A stretch of 10,203 nt of DNA from Dyella_B sp035508675 (GCF_035508675.1 NZ_DATJMN010000254.1:1-10203); one strand, 5' to 3'. Positions 1 to 6,740 are shown, numbered from the stretch's first letter. Numbers and translations: made by a program. Notes: generated by a model not told the origin, from the letters alone.

Positions 1-12
1 CACGGCCCACCA
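1..12 (+). tRNA. 3' end of a tRNA, cut by the window edge (possibly tRNA-Lys)
   Basis: The first twelve bases, CACGGCCCACCA, have the form of a tRNA acceptor 3' strand (ACGGCCC), a discriminator A and an encoded CCA tail. An intrinsic terminator begins ten bases later, as expected behind a tRNA gene. The matching 5' strand would read GGGCCGT, close to the GGGTCGT start of E. coli tRNA-Lys, but the body and anticodon lie outside the window, so the identity is a guess. Chance occurrence of the same twelve bases cannot be excluded. Confidence 0.45.
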
Positions 13-21
13 GCTAAAACA

Positions 22-54
22 GGCACTCAGGTTTTCCTGGGTGCCTTTTTCTTT
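22..54 (+). terminator. Intrinsic terminator behind the leading tRNA end
   Basis: GGCACTCAGG (22-31) pairs with CCTGGGTGCC (36-45) over 10 bp with a single G-T wobble. The loop is TTTT, and the stem is followed at once by TTTTTCTTT. This is a textbook Rho-independent terminator on the + strand. It ends the transcript that enters from the left and isolates the GH31 gene. Confidence 0.9.
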
Positions 55-319
55 GTCCATTCCTCGGCTGCGATCGGGCGCACGGTCGACAGTTCGGGCA
101 TGGAAGAAGCATTACGCGGATGCACAATCCGGCATCGAACACTTATCGGCCGGCGATCTGCGCGCTCGTCTTTTACTTATTCCCCCAACTCGCATAGCGA
201 ATTTGATCGCTCAGCCGTGAAGGGTGGCGGATAAGCTTGATTTATATGATAAATAGCTAGGCATTCTGCCGCGTGCGCCTGTCGACGCGGGGTTTGAATG
301 CTAACGGTAAGGGGTTGTC
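55..319 (+). promoter_or_regulatory. Upstream region of the GH31 gene with weak promoter and operator candidates
   Basis: No gene is visible in these 265 bases. TATGAT at 245-250 is a good -10 match (5 of 6) in a local AT-rich patch, but no convincing -35 box lies 16-18 bases upstream, so a promoter here would need an activator or another sigma factor. The inverted repeat AGCGA-N6-TCGCT (196-211) overlaps TCGC-ATA-GCGA (190-200), which could be operator half-sites. The start is supported by TAAGGGG (308-314) five bases before the GTG at 320. An ATG at 298 is out of frame with the gene. Confidence 0.35.
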
Positions 320-2662
320 GTGCGTTTGCCTAACATTGCACTGCTGAGCCTGGCTCTATTCTTCGTGGCGACCATTACGGTTGCCGATGCAGCACCGATG
401 ACGACGCTTGATCGCCACGGCGCATGGGTAAGCATCGAGGCTTATGGCCCGAACGTCATCCACGTAACGATCGCTGCCGACAAAGCCGAGGCCTTGAAGG
501 GGCCGGGTTACGGCATTATCGCCGACCATGCCGACAATTCGGCTTTCCATCAAACCAGCGATCAGAATGGAGACAGCTTTGCGTCCCCGGATTTGACCTT
601 GCACGTCGATGCCGCGCCGCCGCCGCATACGCCGGGCGTGATGGAGCGATATTTTCTTTCCACCCTGGCGCCGGTCCGCTTGCAGGTCAAGAATGCCAAG
701 GGCGAAACCATCGTCAATATGACCGGCTGGGAAATGTCGCCGCATCAAGTGGCAGGCGAAGCGACCTATCAGGTGGGCGCTACGTTTTCGGCGCCGGCCG
801 ACGAGCACTACTACGGCATGGGCCAGAACCAGGATAGCCTTGGTCCGCTGGATCTGCGGGGGCGCGTGATCGATTGCCAGCACTGGTATGACGCGCCGAG
901 TGGCGAGACGGTCTGCGTGCCCTTCATGGTGTCGTCCAAGGGGTACGGCATCATTTGGGACAACCCGTCCGACACGCGCTTCGTCGCCGGCATTCGTGGC
1001 CGCACCAGTTTTCAGTCAAAGGTGGGTGAGCGCGTCAGTTTCTTTGTCGTCACGGGCAACACGCCGGAAGACATCTATTCGGCTTATGCGCGGGTAACCG
1101 GCAAGACGCCGATTCCGCCCAAAGCTGCTTTCGGTCTGATCCAGTCCAAGGCGCGTTATGCCAGTCAGGCGGAGGTGTTGCGTGTCGCGCGCACGTATCG
1201 AGAAAAGCATTACCCGCTCGATATCATGGTCGTGGACTGGTTCTACTGGACGCATATGGGCCAGCTGGATATCAATCCAGCCGAGTTTCCCGATCCCGAT
1301 GGCATGAACAAGCAGCTTCATGACATGGGCATGAAGTCGATCATATCGATCTGGCCGCGGTTTGAACGCGCCAGTCGTTATTTCAAGGAGCTCGATGCCA
1401 AGGGGTATTTCCTGAAGGACAAGGACGGCAAGACGGTCGACGGCCTGCCGTTTCGTTCGGATCGCGCAGGCGCCTTGATCGACTCGACCAACCCTGCCGC
1501 GCGCAAGTGGTATTGGGAGCATGCGCGCGACAACATCCTGTCGCATGGCTTCGACTATCCGTGGCTGGATGAAACCGAGCCGGATCTGGTGCCGGACGGC
1601 TATTTCTATTCGATCGGCTCAGGCGACCGCTATCACAATGTCTATCCATTGCTGCACGTCGAAGGCGTAGCGCAGGGTATGCGCGCATGGAAGCCCAACC
1701 AACGTGTATTGATTCTTTCCCGCGCCGCCTATTTGGGCTCGCAGCGCACGGGCGCGCTGTTCTGGTCGTCGGATATCGACCCAACCTGGGAAGCGCTGCA
1801 GCGCCAGATTCCCACCGGTCTGAACATGACCGCCTCCGGTATCGCCTATTGGGGCAATGACATCGGCGGTTGGCAGTATCTGCCGCAAACAACCAGCGCC
1901 ACCAAACCGCCGCTACTCGATCCATCGGATGCGCGCGACGTGGTAGGGCAGAACAATGATTACCCGGAACTGCTTACGCGCTGGTTCGAATACGGCACGT
2001 TCCTGCCCACGCTGCGTTTGCATGGCGACCGCAAGCACACGGAGATCTGGGCCTTTGGCCATCAGGCCGAAGCGATCATGGCGAAGTACGATGTGCTTCG
2101 CTACCGGCTGATTCCCTACATCTACAGCCAGGCCAAGAAAACCTACGACACCGGTGCGCCTTTCATGCGGCCGTTGTGGATGGATTTCCCGAACGATCCC
2201 AACGTTGCCAATATCGGCACGCAATACATGTTTGGACCGGCTTTTTTGGTGGCGCCCGTTACCGAGCAAGGCCAGACTGAAAAAGATGTCTATCTGCCGG
2301 CTGGGAGCGACTGGTACAACTTCTGGACGAACGAAAAACTGAGCGGCGGACGCTGGGTCAAGGTGTCAGCGCCCATCGACCAGATTCCCGTCTTCGTCCG
2401 CGCGGGTTCGATCGTGCCGCTGGGTTCTGACATTCAATCGACGGCATCAAAGCAGTCCATTGTCGAAATCCGTGTGTATCCGGGCAAGGATGGCGATTTT
2501 GCCCTGTATGAAGACGACGGTACGTCATACGGCTATGAAGCGGGCAAGAGCACGACAATCCGGTTGCATTGGAATGAGGCATCGGGCGTTTTGAGCGCCA
2601 CCGGCGGCGGAGATGCCTTCGACAAGGCAGTCCCCGGGCTGGCCAAGGTGATTGGCAGGTAA
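320..2662 (+). CDS. Secreted glycoside hydrolase family 31 alpha-glycosidase (alpha-glucosidase / alpha-xylosidase / transglucosylase type)
   Basis: This 780-residue protein starts at GTG and carries a classic Sec signal peptide: a basic N-terminus, a hydrophobic stretch at residues 5-20, and a probable cleavage after ADA near residue 24. It should therefore be periplasmic or exported. Residues about 25-250 form the family's N-terminal beta-sandwich. The catalytic (beta/alpha)8 barrel covers about 250-600. The tail holds beta domains with LYEDDGTSYGYE, typical of DUF5110. The nucleophile is expected to be D417 in WLDETEP and the acid/base D485 in WSSDIDPTW, with the conserved HGDR at 568-571. 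The family retains anomeric configuration and acts on alpha-linked glucosides or xylosides, by hydrolysis or glycosyl transfer. The motifs do not fix the substrate. The gene stands alone, with no transporter, TonB receptor or sugar regulator in the window, and it is unrelated to the proteostasis genes that follow. Confidence 0.9.
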   Translation: MRLPNIALLSLALFFVATITVADAAPMTTLDRHGAWVSIEAYGPNVIHVTIAADKAEALKGPGYGIIADHADNSAFHQTSDQNGDSFASPDLTLHVDAAPPPHTPGVMERYFLSTLAPVRLQVKNAKGETIVNMTGWEMSPHQVAGEATYQVGATFSAPADEHYYGMGQNQDSLGPLDLRGRVIDCQHWYDAPSGETVCVPFMVSSKGYGIIWDNPSDTRFVAGIRGRTSFQSKVGERVSFFVVTGNTPEDIYSAYARVTGKTPIPPKAAFGLIQSKARYASQAEVLRVARTYREKHYPLDIMVVDWFYWTHMGQLDINPAEFPDPDGMNKQLHDMGMKSIISIWPRFERASRYFKELDAKGYFLKDKDGKTVDGLPFRSDRAGALIDSTNPAARKWYWEHARDNILSHGFDYPWLDETEPDLVPDGYFYSIGSGDRYHNVYPLLHVEGVAQGMRAWKPNQRVLILSRAAYLGSQRTGALFWSSDIDPTWEALQRQIPTGLNMTASGIAYWGNDIGGWQYLPQTTSATKPPLLDPSDARDVVGQNNDYPELLTRWFEYGTFLPTLRLHGDRKHTEIWAFGHQAEAIMAKYDVLRYRLIPYIYSQAKKTYDTGAPFMRPLWMDFPNDPNVANIGTQYMFGPAFLVAPVTEQGQTEKDVYLPAGSDWYNFWTNEKLSGGRWVKVSAPIDQIPVFVRAGSIVPLGSDIQSTASKQSIVEIRVYPGKDGDFALYEDDGTSYGYEAGKSTTIRLHWNEASGVLSATGGGDAFDKAVPGLAKVIGR

Positions 2663-2793
2663 AACGCGAAGGCCAGGCGAGCAACACTGCTTGGCCTTGT
2701 ACATACAAGGGGCGAAGGTGGCGCAGCCAGATGCACCCGCCTGGCTGCGGCGGGTGTTGCGGTGCGAAAAACCCCGAGAACGATCGCCCGCGC
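2663..2793 (+). other. Hairpin-rich gap after the GH31 gene; first hairpin may terminate it
   Basis: I see no credible gene in this gap. AAGGCCAGGC (2669-2678) pairs with GCTTGGCCTT (2689-2698) over 10 bp with one wobble, seven bases after the GH31 stop codon. No T-tract follows, so it is only a candidate terminator. CCTTGT-ACAT-ACAAGG (2695-2710) shares arm bases with it. CGCAGCCAG (2722-2730) pairs perfectly with CTGGCTGCG (2741-2749), and CACCCGC (2734-2740) with GCGGGTG (2750-2756) is a competing stem. Confidence 0.4.
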
Positions 2794-2823
2794 TTGTGCT
2801 GGGCCGTCGCAGAACCGTAAAAT
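2794..2823 (+). promoter_or_regulatory. Candidate distal sigma70 promoter for tRNA-Leu
   Basis: TTGTGC (2794-2799) and TAAAAT (2818-2823) are separated by 18 bases. The -10 matches the consensus at 5 of 6 positions, the -35 only in its TTG. Transcription would start near 2830 and give a leader of about 110 bases before tRNA-Leu. This is a sequence match only. Confidence 0.35.
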
Positions 2824-2885
2824 GGGTCTCTTTGGCGCAAGGTCGCCATCGCCCCAGGTCGCGGCAGGGCAGGCATTCGACGGTC

Positions 2886-2915
2886 TTGAGTAGGCCCAAG
2901 AAAGTCATTGAGAAT
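2886..2915 (+). promoter_or_regulatory. Candidate proximal sigma70 promoter for tRNA-Leu
   Basis: TTGAGT (2886-2891) and GAGAAT (2910-2915) are 18 bases apart, each matching 4 of 6 consensus positions. A GC-rich stretch (CCGC) follows the -10, as in stringently controlled stable-RNA promoters. Transcription would begin around 2922, about 20 bases before the tRNA. It competes with the candidate at 2794-2823, and both may be used. Confidence 0.35.
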
Positions 2916-2941
2916 CCGCAGCTTGCAATCCGGCGAACGAT

Positions 2942-3027
2942 GCGAAAGTGGCGGAACTGGTAGACGCACTGGATTTAGGTTCCAGCGGGTAACCCCCGTA
3001 AGGGTTCGAGTCCCTTCTTTCGCACCA
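2942..3027 (+). tRNA. tRNA-Leu (anticodon UAG)
   Basis: An 86-base tRNA with the CCA encoded. The acceptor stem is GCGAAAG with CTTTCGC. The anticodon stem is CTGGA with TCCAG around the loop TTTAGGT, which puts anticodon TAG at 2976-2978 (reads CUA and other CUN leucine codons). The long variable arm (GCGGG with CCCGT) is typical of class II leucine tRNAs. The T arm is AAGGG-TTCGAGT-CCCTT. No terminator separates it from tig, whose start lies 83 bases downstream, so the two may share a transcript. Confidence 0.97.
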
Positions 3028-3100
3028 CCCGAACCTTGAGCCTGATTGTTACGGGCGGCGAGCCGCCTCGGCGCCGGTACGGGCCATTACAGGACATTCC

Positions 3101-3106
3101 AGGAGA
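3101..3106 (+). promoter_or_regulatory. Ribosome binding site that sets the tig start
   Basis: AGGAGA lies four bases before the ATG at 3111. The reading frame is open further upstream to a TTG at 3036, but the extra 25 residues do not look like trigger factor and that TTG has no Shine-Dalgarno sequence, so the ATG is preferred. Confidence 0.85.
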
Positions 3107-3110
3107 CGTC

Positions 3111-4403
3111 ATGCAGTTTTCAGTTGAAAACGTCGGCAAGCTCGAGCGCAAGCTCACGGTCAAATTTCCGGCAGAGCGCTTTGAATCGCAAGTCAGCGCG
3201 CGCATCACCGAGATGAGCCGCACGGTACGGCTGAAAGGCTTCCGTCCGGGCAAGGTCCCCGCCAACGTGATCCAGCAGCGCTTTGGCGCGCAGGTGCGTG
3301 GCGAAGTGCTCTCCGACCTCATCAGCAGCACGCTGCGCGAGGCGTTCGAGAAGGAAAACCTGCGCCCCGTCGCCAACCCTGCCATCGACACCACCGGGCA
3401 GCCGGAAAATGGCGAGATCGCCTACACGGCCACCTTCGAGGTGATGCCGGAATTCCCGGAAATCGATGTTGCCGCGCTGGAAGTCAGCCGCCCGGTGGCG
3501 GAAGTCACTGAGGCAGACGTCGAAAAGATGATCGAAACCCTGCGCCAGCAGCGCCGCAGCTTCGACGAAGTCGAGCGCGCATCCGCAGAAGGCGATTTCG
3601 TGATGTTCGAGTACGACGCCGTGGCGGACGATTACCGCTTCCCGACCGAGGGCCAGGAGCGCGCCGGCAGCGTGCTGGGCTCCGGTACGCTGTTCAAGGC
3701 GCTGGACAGCGCGCTCACCGGCCGCAAGGCAGGCGAGACGTTTGAGAGCGACATTGAGTTCCCGGCTGATTTCCGCAACGAGCAGCTTGCCGGTAAGACC
3801 GCCAAGGTGAACTTCAAGATCGTAAAGGTGCAGGAACCCAAGCTGCCGGAAGTTGACGCCGAATTCATCACGCTGTTCGGTATCACCGACGGCGACATGG
3901 AGCACTTCCGCAAGGAAGTGCGGGCCAATCTGGAGCGCGAACTCAAGGCCGCCTTGATGGGCCGGCTGAAGTCCCAGGTGGCCGAAAAGCTCGCCCAGAC
4001 ACATAGCGATCTGGAAGTGCCAAATCTGATGGTGCAGGGCGAAGCGCGCAACCTGGCGGCTGCCAGCGTACCGCGTGGCCAACAGCCCCCGCAGCAGCTG
4101 GTCGACGCCGCCCTGCCAGCTGCCCGTCTGCGTGTCATCGCCGGTCTTCTGATGGGCGAGATCGCGCGCAAGAACGAACTCAAGCTTGACCGGATGCGCC
4201 TGGCCGAGCAGCTTGCTGCCATCGCCTCGACCTACGAAGAGCCGGAAAAGGTCATTGAACTCTACAATGGCGATCCCCAGTTGATGTCCGGGCTGCAAAA
4301 CCGCGTCATGGAAGATCAGGTGGCCGAGTGGGTGGCCGAGCACGCCAAGACCACCGTGCAGAACCTGAGCTTCGACGAAGTGATGCGCCCGGTCGGCGCC
4401 TGA
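3111..4403 (+). CDS. tig: Trigger factor, ribosome-associated chaperone
   Basis: Trigger factor docks on ribosomal protein L23 at the exit tunnel and shields nascent chains in the cytoplasm. The 430-residue product is close to the usual length of about 432. The N-terminal ribosome-binding domain carries the signature GFRPGKVP at residues 43-50. The PPIase (FKBP-like) domain spans about 150-240, and the helical substrate-cradle arms fill about 115-150 and 240-430. The end is conserved, with STYEEPEKVIELYNGDPQLM and LSFDEVMRP. In the PPIase pocket, where E. coli has the segment PGFED around catalytic F198, this protein reads KALDS with leucine at position 198, so prolyl isomerase activity is probably low or absent. 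The gene follows tRNA-Leu and precedes clpP by 236 bases, the standard gammaproteobacterial order. No separate promoter is evident directly upstream. Confidence 0.97.
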   Translation: MQFSVENVGKLERKLTVKFPAERFESQVSARITEMSRTVRLKGFRPGKVPANVIQQRFGAQVRGEVLSDLISSTLREAFEKENLRPVANPAIDTTGQPENGEIAYTATFEVMPEFPEIDVAALEVSRPVAEVTEADVEKMIETLRQQRRSFDEVERASAEGDFVMFEYDAVADDYRFPTEGQERAGSVLGSGTLFKALDSALTGRKAGETFESDIEFPADFRNEQLAGKTAKVNFKIVKVQEPKLPEVDAEFITLFGITDGDMEHFRKEVRANLERELKAALMGRLKSQVAEKLAQTHSDLEVPNLMVQGEARNLAAASVPRGQQPPQQLVDAALPAARLRVIAGLLMGEIARKNELKLDRMRLAEQLAAIASTYEEPEKVIELYNGDPQLMSGLQNRVMEDQVAEWVAEHAKTTVQNLSFDEVMRPVGA

Positions 4404-4639
4404 GACGATTCGTTCAGGCCCGACGAGTTCACCAGCGCGCAGTAAAGCGCCTTTTCGCACTTTCTGCGTGACCGGTTCGATACCTCTTCGAACGCGGCAG
4501 CGCGAATCGGGCACATACCGAATGGGCCGGATTCGCAGCTGGTTTTCGTTGGCTTTGCTAGCGGATGGAATGACCAACTGCTAGTCTGGCTGGAGCATAC
4601 GAATCGTTACCCAGTCCCCCTTTTCGGAGAGCCGCACGC
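4404..4639 (+). promoter_or_regulatory. tig-clpP intergenic region with a dyad upstream of clpP
   Basis: No gene is seen here. The clearest structure is an imperfect inverted repeat at 4557-4585: CTAGCGGATGG (4558-4568) against CCAACTGCTAG (4574-4584), with loop AATGA, one G-T wobble and one A-A mismatch. It lies 55 bases before the clpP start and has no T-tract, so it looks more like an operator or a leader hairpin than a terminator. A weaker dyad is GTTCGA (4475-4480) with TCGAAC (4488-4493). I could not find a convincing sigma70 promoter or a sigma32 pattern (CTTGAA / CCCCAT). Confidence 0.4.
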
Positions 4640-5269
4640 ATGGCCATGGACCCGATCCAGAACCTCAACCTGGTGCCGATCGTCGTCGAGCAAACCGCTC
4701 GCGGCGAACGTTCGTATGACATTTACTCGCGCCTGCTGAAAGAGCGGGTGATCTTCCTGGTCGGCGAGGTGAACGATCAGGTGGCCAATCTGCTGGTGGC
4801 GCAGATGCTGTTCCTTGAATCGGAGAATCCCGATAAGGACATCCATCTGTACATCAACAGCCCCGGCGGTGCCGTCACCGCAGGCCTGGCGATCTACGAC
4901 ACCATGCAATTCATCAAGCCCGACGTCAGCACGATGTGCGTTGGGCAGGCCTGCAGTGCGGCTTCGCTGCTGCTGATGGCCGGCGCCAAGGGCAAGCGCT
5001 ATTCGTTGCCCAATTCGCGCGTGATGATTCACCAGCCCTCGGGTGGGGCACGCGGCCAGGCGACCGATATCGAAATTCAGGCGCAGGAAATCCTGTATCT
5101 GCGCCGCCGACTGAACGACATTTACGTTCACCATACCGGCCAGTCGCTCGATAGGATCGAACGTGATATGGAGCGTGATCGCTTCATGAGCGCCGAGCAG
5201 GCCAGGGAATACGGCCTGATCGACGCCGTTCTGGACCGTCGCGCCGTCGAAACGGTCAAGTCGGCCTGA
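4640..5269 (+). CDS. clpP: ATP-dependent Clp protease proteolytic subunit ClpP
   Basis: ClpP is the serine peptidase that forms the double-heptamer chamber fed by ClpX (and ClpA where present). The 209 residues are of normal length. The triad is S106, H131 (in VMIHQP) and D180 (in ERDRF), spaced exactly as S97, H122 and D171 of mature E. coli ClpP. SPGG at 74-77 contributes the oxyanion region. By alignment with E. coli the propeptide would be about nine residues, with the mature chain starting near N10 of NLVPIVVEQ. The first ATG is chosen over the one at 4646 because GGAGA (4626-4630) is nine bases from it. The serine sits in GQACSAAS rather than the usual GQAASMGA, and HQPSGGARG replaces the common HQPLGGxxG. 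Those changes line the substrate groove, but the fold and triad look intact. clpX follows 106 bases downstream. Confidence 0.97.
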   Translation: MAMDPIQNLNLVPIVVEQTARGERSYDIYSRLLKERVIFLVGEVNDQVANLLVAQMLFLESENPDKDIHLYINSPGGAVTAGLAIYDTMQFIKPDVSTMCVGQACSAASLLLMAGAKGKRYSLPNSRVMIHQPSGGARGQATDIEIQAQEILYLRRRLNDIYVHHTGQSLDRIERDMERDRFMSAEQAREYGLIDAVLDRRAVETVKSA

Positions 5270-5287
5270 TTCCAGCCGATCTCCATC

Positions 5288-5339
5288 ACACAACTGGGGT
5301 TCCGGGTCCGGGTGCGGACTCGGAACCCTGTGTTATTCT
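5288..5339 (+). terminator. Strong stem-loop in the clpP-clpX spacer (partial terminator or processing element)
   Basis: GGGTTCCGGGTCCG (5297-5310) pairs with CGGACTCGGAACCC (5315-5328) over 14 bp with one G-T wobble and loop GGTG. Across a four-base bulge the stem can extend by ACACA (5288-5292) with TGTGT (5329-5333). Only a weak T-rich tail (TTATTCT) follows, so full termination is doubtful. Attenuation between clpP and clpX, or protection of the clpP mRNA 3' end, is plausible. TATTCT at 5334-5339 could serve as a -10 box for clpX, but no -35 is seen. Confidence 0.6.
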
Positions 5340-5375
5340 CGACCCGTACCGGGATTTTCTAGCAGGATCAAACGA

Positions 5376-6680
5376 ATGACTGACGAGCGGCAGGGCCGTT
5401 CCAACGACAGCGGCAAGATTCTTTATTGCTCCTTCTGCGGCAAGAGCCAGCACGAAGTGCGCAAGCTGATCGCGGGTCCATCCGTGTTCATCTGCGACGA
5501 GTGCGTGGAGCTGTGCAACGACATCATCCGCGAGGAGCTGGAAGAGAAGGCCGCCTCCGGGCGCAGCCAGCTACCCAAGCCCAAGGAGATCATGGAGACC
5601 CTCGACCAATACGTGGTCGGGCAGACGCGCGCCAAGAAAGCGCTGGCCGTCGCGGTCTACAATCACTACAAGCGGATGGAATCGCGCCAGCGCAGCGATG
5701 ACGTCGAGCTGGGCAAATCCAACATTCTCCTCATCGGCCCGACCGGCTCGGGCAAGACGCTGCTGGCGGAAACGCTGGCGCGCCTGCTCAATGTGCCGTT
5801 CACGATCGCCGATGCCACCACGCTGACCGAAGCCGGCTATGTCGGCGAGGACGTGGAAAACATTATCCAAAAGCTGTTGCAGAAGTGCGACTACGATGTG
5901 GAGAAGGCGCAGTCGGGCATCGTCTATATCGACGAGATCGACAAGATTTCGCGCAAGAGCGAGAACCCCTCCATCACGCGCGACGTCTCCGGGGAAGGTG
6001 TGCAGCAGGCACTGCTCAAGCTCATCGAGGGCACGCTGGCTTCCGTACCGCCGCAGGGCGGCCGCAAGCATCCGCAGCAGGAGTTCCTGCAGGTCGACAC
6101 CAAGAACATACTGTTCATCTGCGGTGGTGCGTTTGCGGGTCTGGAAAAGGTCATCCAGCAGCGTTCTGAAACCACTGGTATCGGCTTCTCCGCTGAAGTG
6201 CGATCGAAAGAACGTACGGAAAATCTCGGCAAAGTGTTGGCCGAGGTGGAGCCGGCCGACTTGGTGCGGTTTGGGCTGATTCCGGAATTCGTCGGCCGTT
6301 TGCCGGTCGTCGCAACGCTGGATGAGCTTGACGAACCCGCCTTGGTGAAGATCCTCACCGAGCCGCGCAACGCCGTTACCAAGCAGTTCCGCAAGCTGTT
6401 CGAAATGGAAGGTGTGGAGCTGGAGTTTCGCCCGGAAGCGTTGGAGGCGATTGCCCGCAAGGCACTCAAGCGCAAGACGGGTGCACGCGGTCTGCGCACG
6501 ATTCTCGAGCAGGTGCTGCTGGACACCATGTACGAGTTGCCCTCGCTGGAACATGTCAGCAAGGTTGTGGTGGATGACGCTGTCATCGAGGGCCAGGCCG
6601 AGCCTTATCTGATCTATCGCGGCAACTTGCAGCAACAGGCTCGCATCGGTAGTGAAAAGAGCGGCGACGCTGCCGCCTGA
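5376..6680 (+). CDS. clpX: ClpX, AAA+ unfoldase subunit of the ClpXP protease
   Basis: ClpX is a hexameric ATPase that recognises degrons such as the ssrA tag, unfolds the protein and threads it into ClpP. The 434-residue product is of normal length. The N-terminal zinc-binding domain has C18, C21, C40 and C43. Walker A is GPTGSGKT at 121-128, and Walker B has D186 and E187 in YIDEID. Pore-1 GYVGED is at 154-159, pore-2 RKH at 230-232, the ClpP-docking IGF loop at 269-271, and sensor-2 GARGLR at 369-374. Every motif needed for unfolding and ClpP binding is present. AGGA (5364-5367) lies eight bases before the ATG. The gene is either read through from clpP past the spacer hairpin or has its own promoter, and it ends at a clear terminator. 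Confidence 0.98.
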   Translation: MTDERQGRSNDSGKILYCSFCGKSQHEVRKLIAGPSVFICDECVELCNDIIREELEEKAASGRSQLPKPKEIMETLDQYVVGQTRAKKALAVAVYNHYKRMESRQRSDDVELGKSNILLIGPTGSGKTLLAETLARLLNVPFTIADATTLTEAGYVGEDVENIIQKLLQKCDYDVEKAQSGIVYIDEIDKISRKSENPSITRDVSGEGVQQALLKLIEGTLASVPPQGGRKHPQQEFLQVDTKNILFICGGAFAGLEKVIQQRSETTGIGFSAEVRSKERTENLGKVLAEVEPADLVRFGLIPEFVGRLPVVATLDELDEPALVKILTEPRNAVTKQFRKLFEMEGVELEFRPEALEAIARKALKRKTGARGLRTILEQVLLDTMYELPSLEHVSKVVVDDAVIEGQAEPYLIYRGNLQQQARIGSEKSGDAAA

Positions 6681-6702
6681 TCGCTGCAGTACGAGGTTAA
6701 AC

Positions 6703-6740
6703 AACGGCTTCGGCGGTCTTCCGTCGGGGCCGTTTTTTTT
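6703..6740 (+). terminator. Intrinsic terminator after clpX
   Basis: AACGGCTTCGGCGG (6703-6716) pairs with CCGTCGGGGCCGTT (6721-6734) over 14 bp with three G-T wobbles and loop TCTT. A run of eight T (6733-6740) follows. This closes the clpP-clpX transcript and separates it from lon. Confidence 0.93.

Noticed and set aside
2652..2963. A 103-codon + strand frame between the GH31 gene and tRNA-Leu
   Set aside because: It overlaps both the GH31 end and the tRNA, crosses several hairpins, has no good ribosome binding site and resembles no family known to me.
3036..3110. A TTG-initiated 25-residue N-terminal extension of trigger factor
   Set aside because: The extension does not match trigger factor, whereas the ATG at 3111 has AGGAGA at ideal spacing and yields the conserved MQFSVENVGKLERKL start.
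3120..4577. A 485-codon open frame on the minus strand opposite tig
   Set aside because: It is the mirror frame of a high-GC gene, rich in His, Leu, Gly and Arg, with no recognisable domain. The + strand encodes a clear trigger factor.
4616..4624. CCCCCTTTT before clpP as a sigma32-type -10 box
   Set aside because: It would place the start inside the ribosome binding site, and no CTTGAA-like -35 lies upstream at the right distance.
5571..6704. A 377-codon open frame on the minus strand opposite clpX
   Set aside because: It is another mirror frame. Its start lies inside the clpX terminator hairpin region and no domain is visible.
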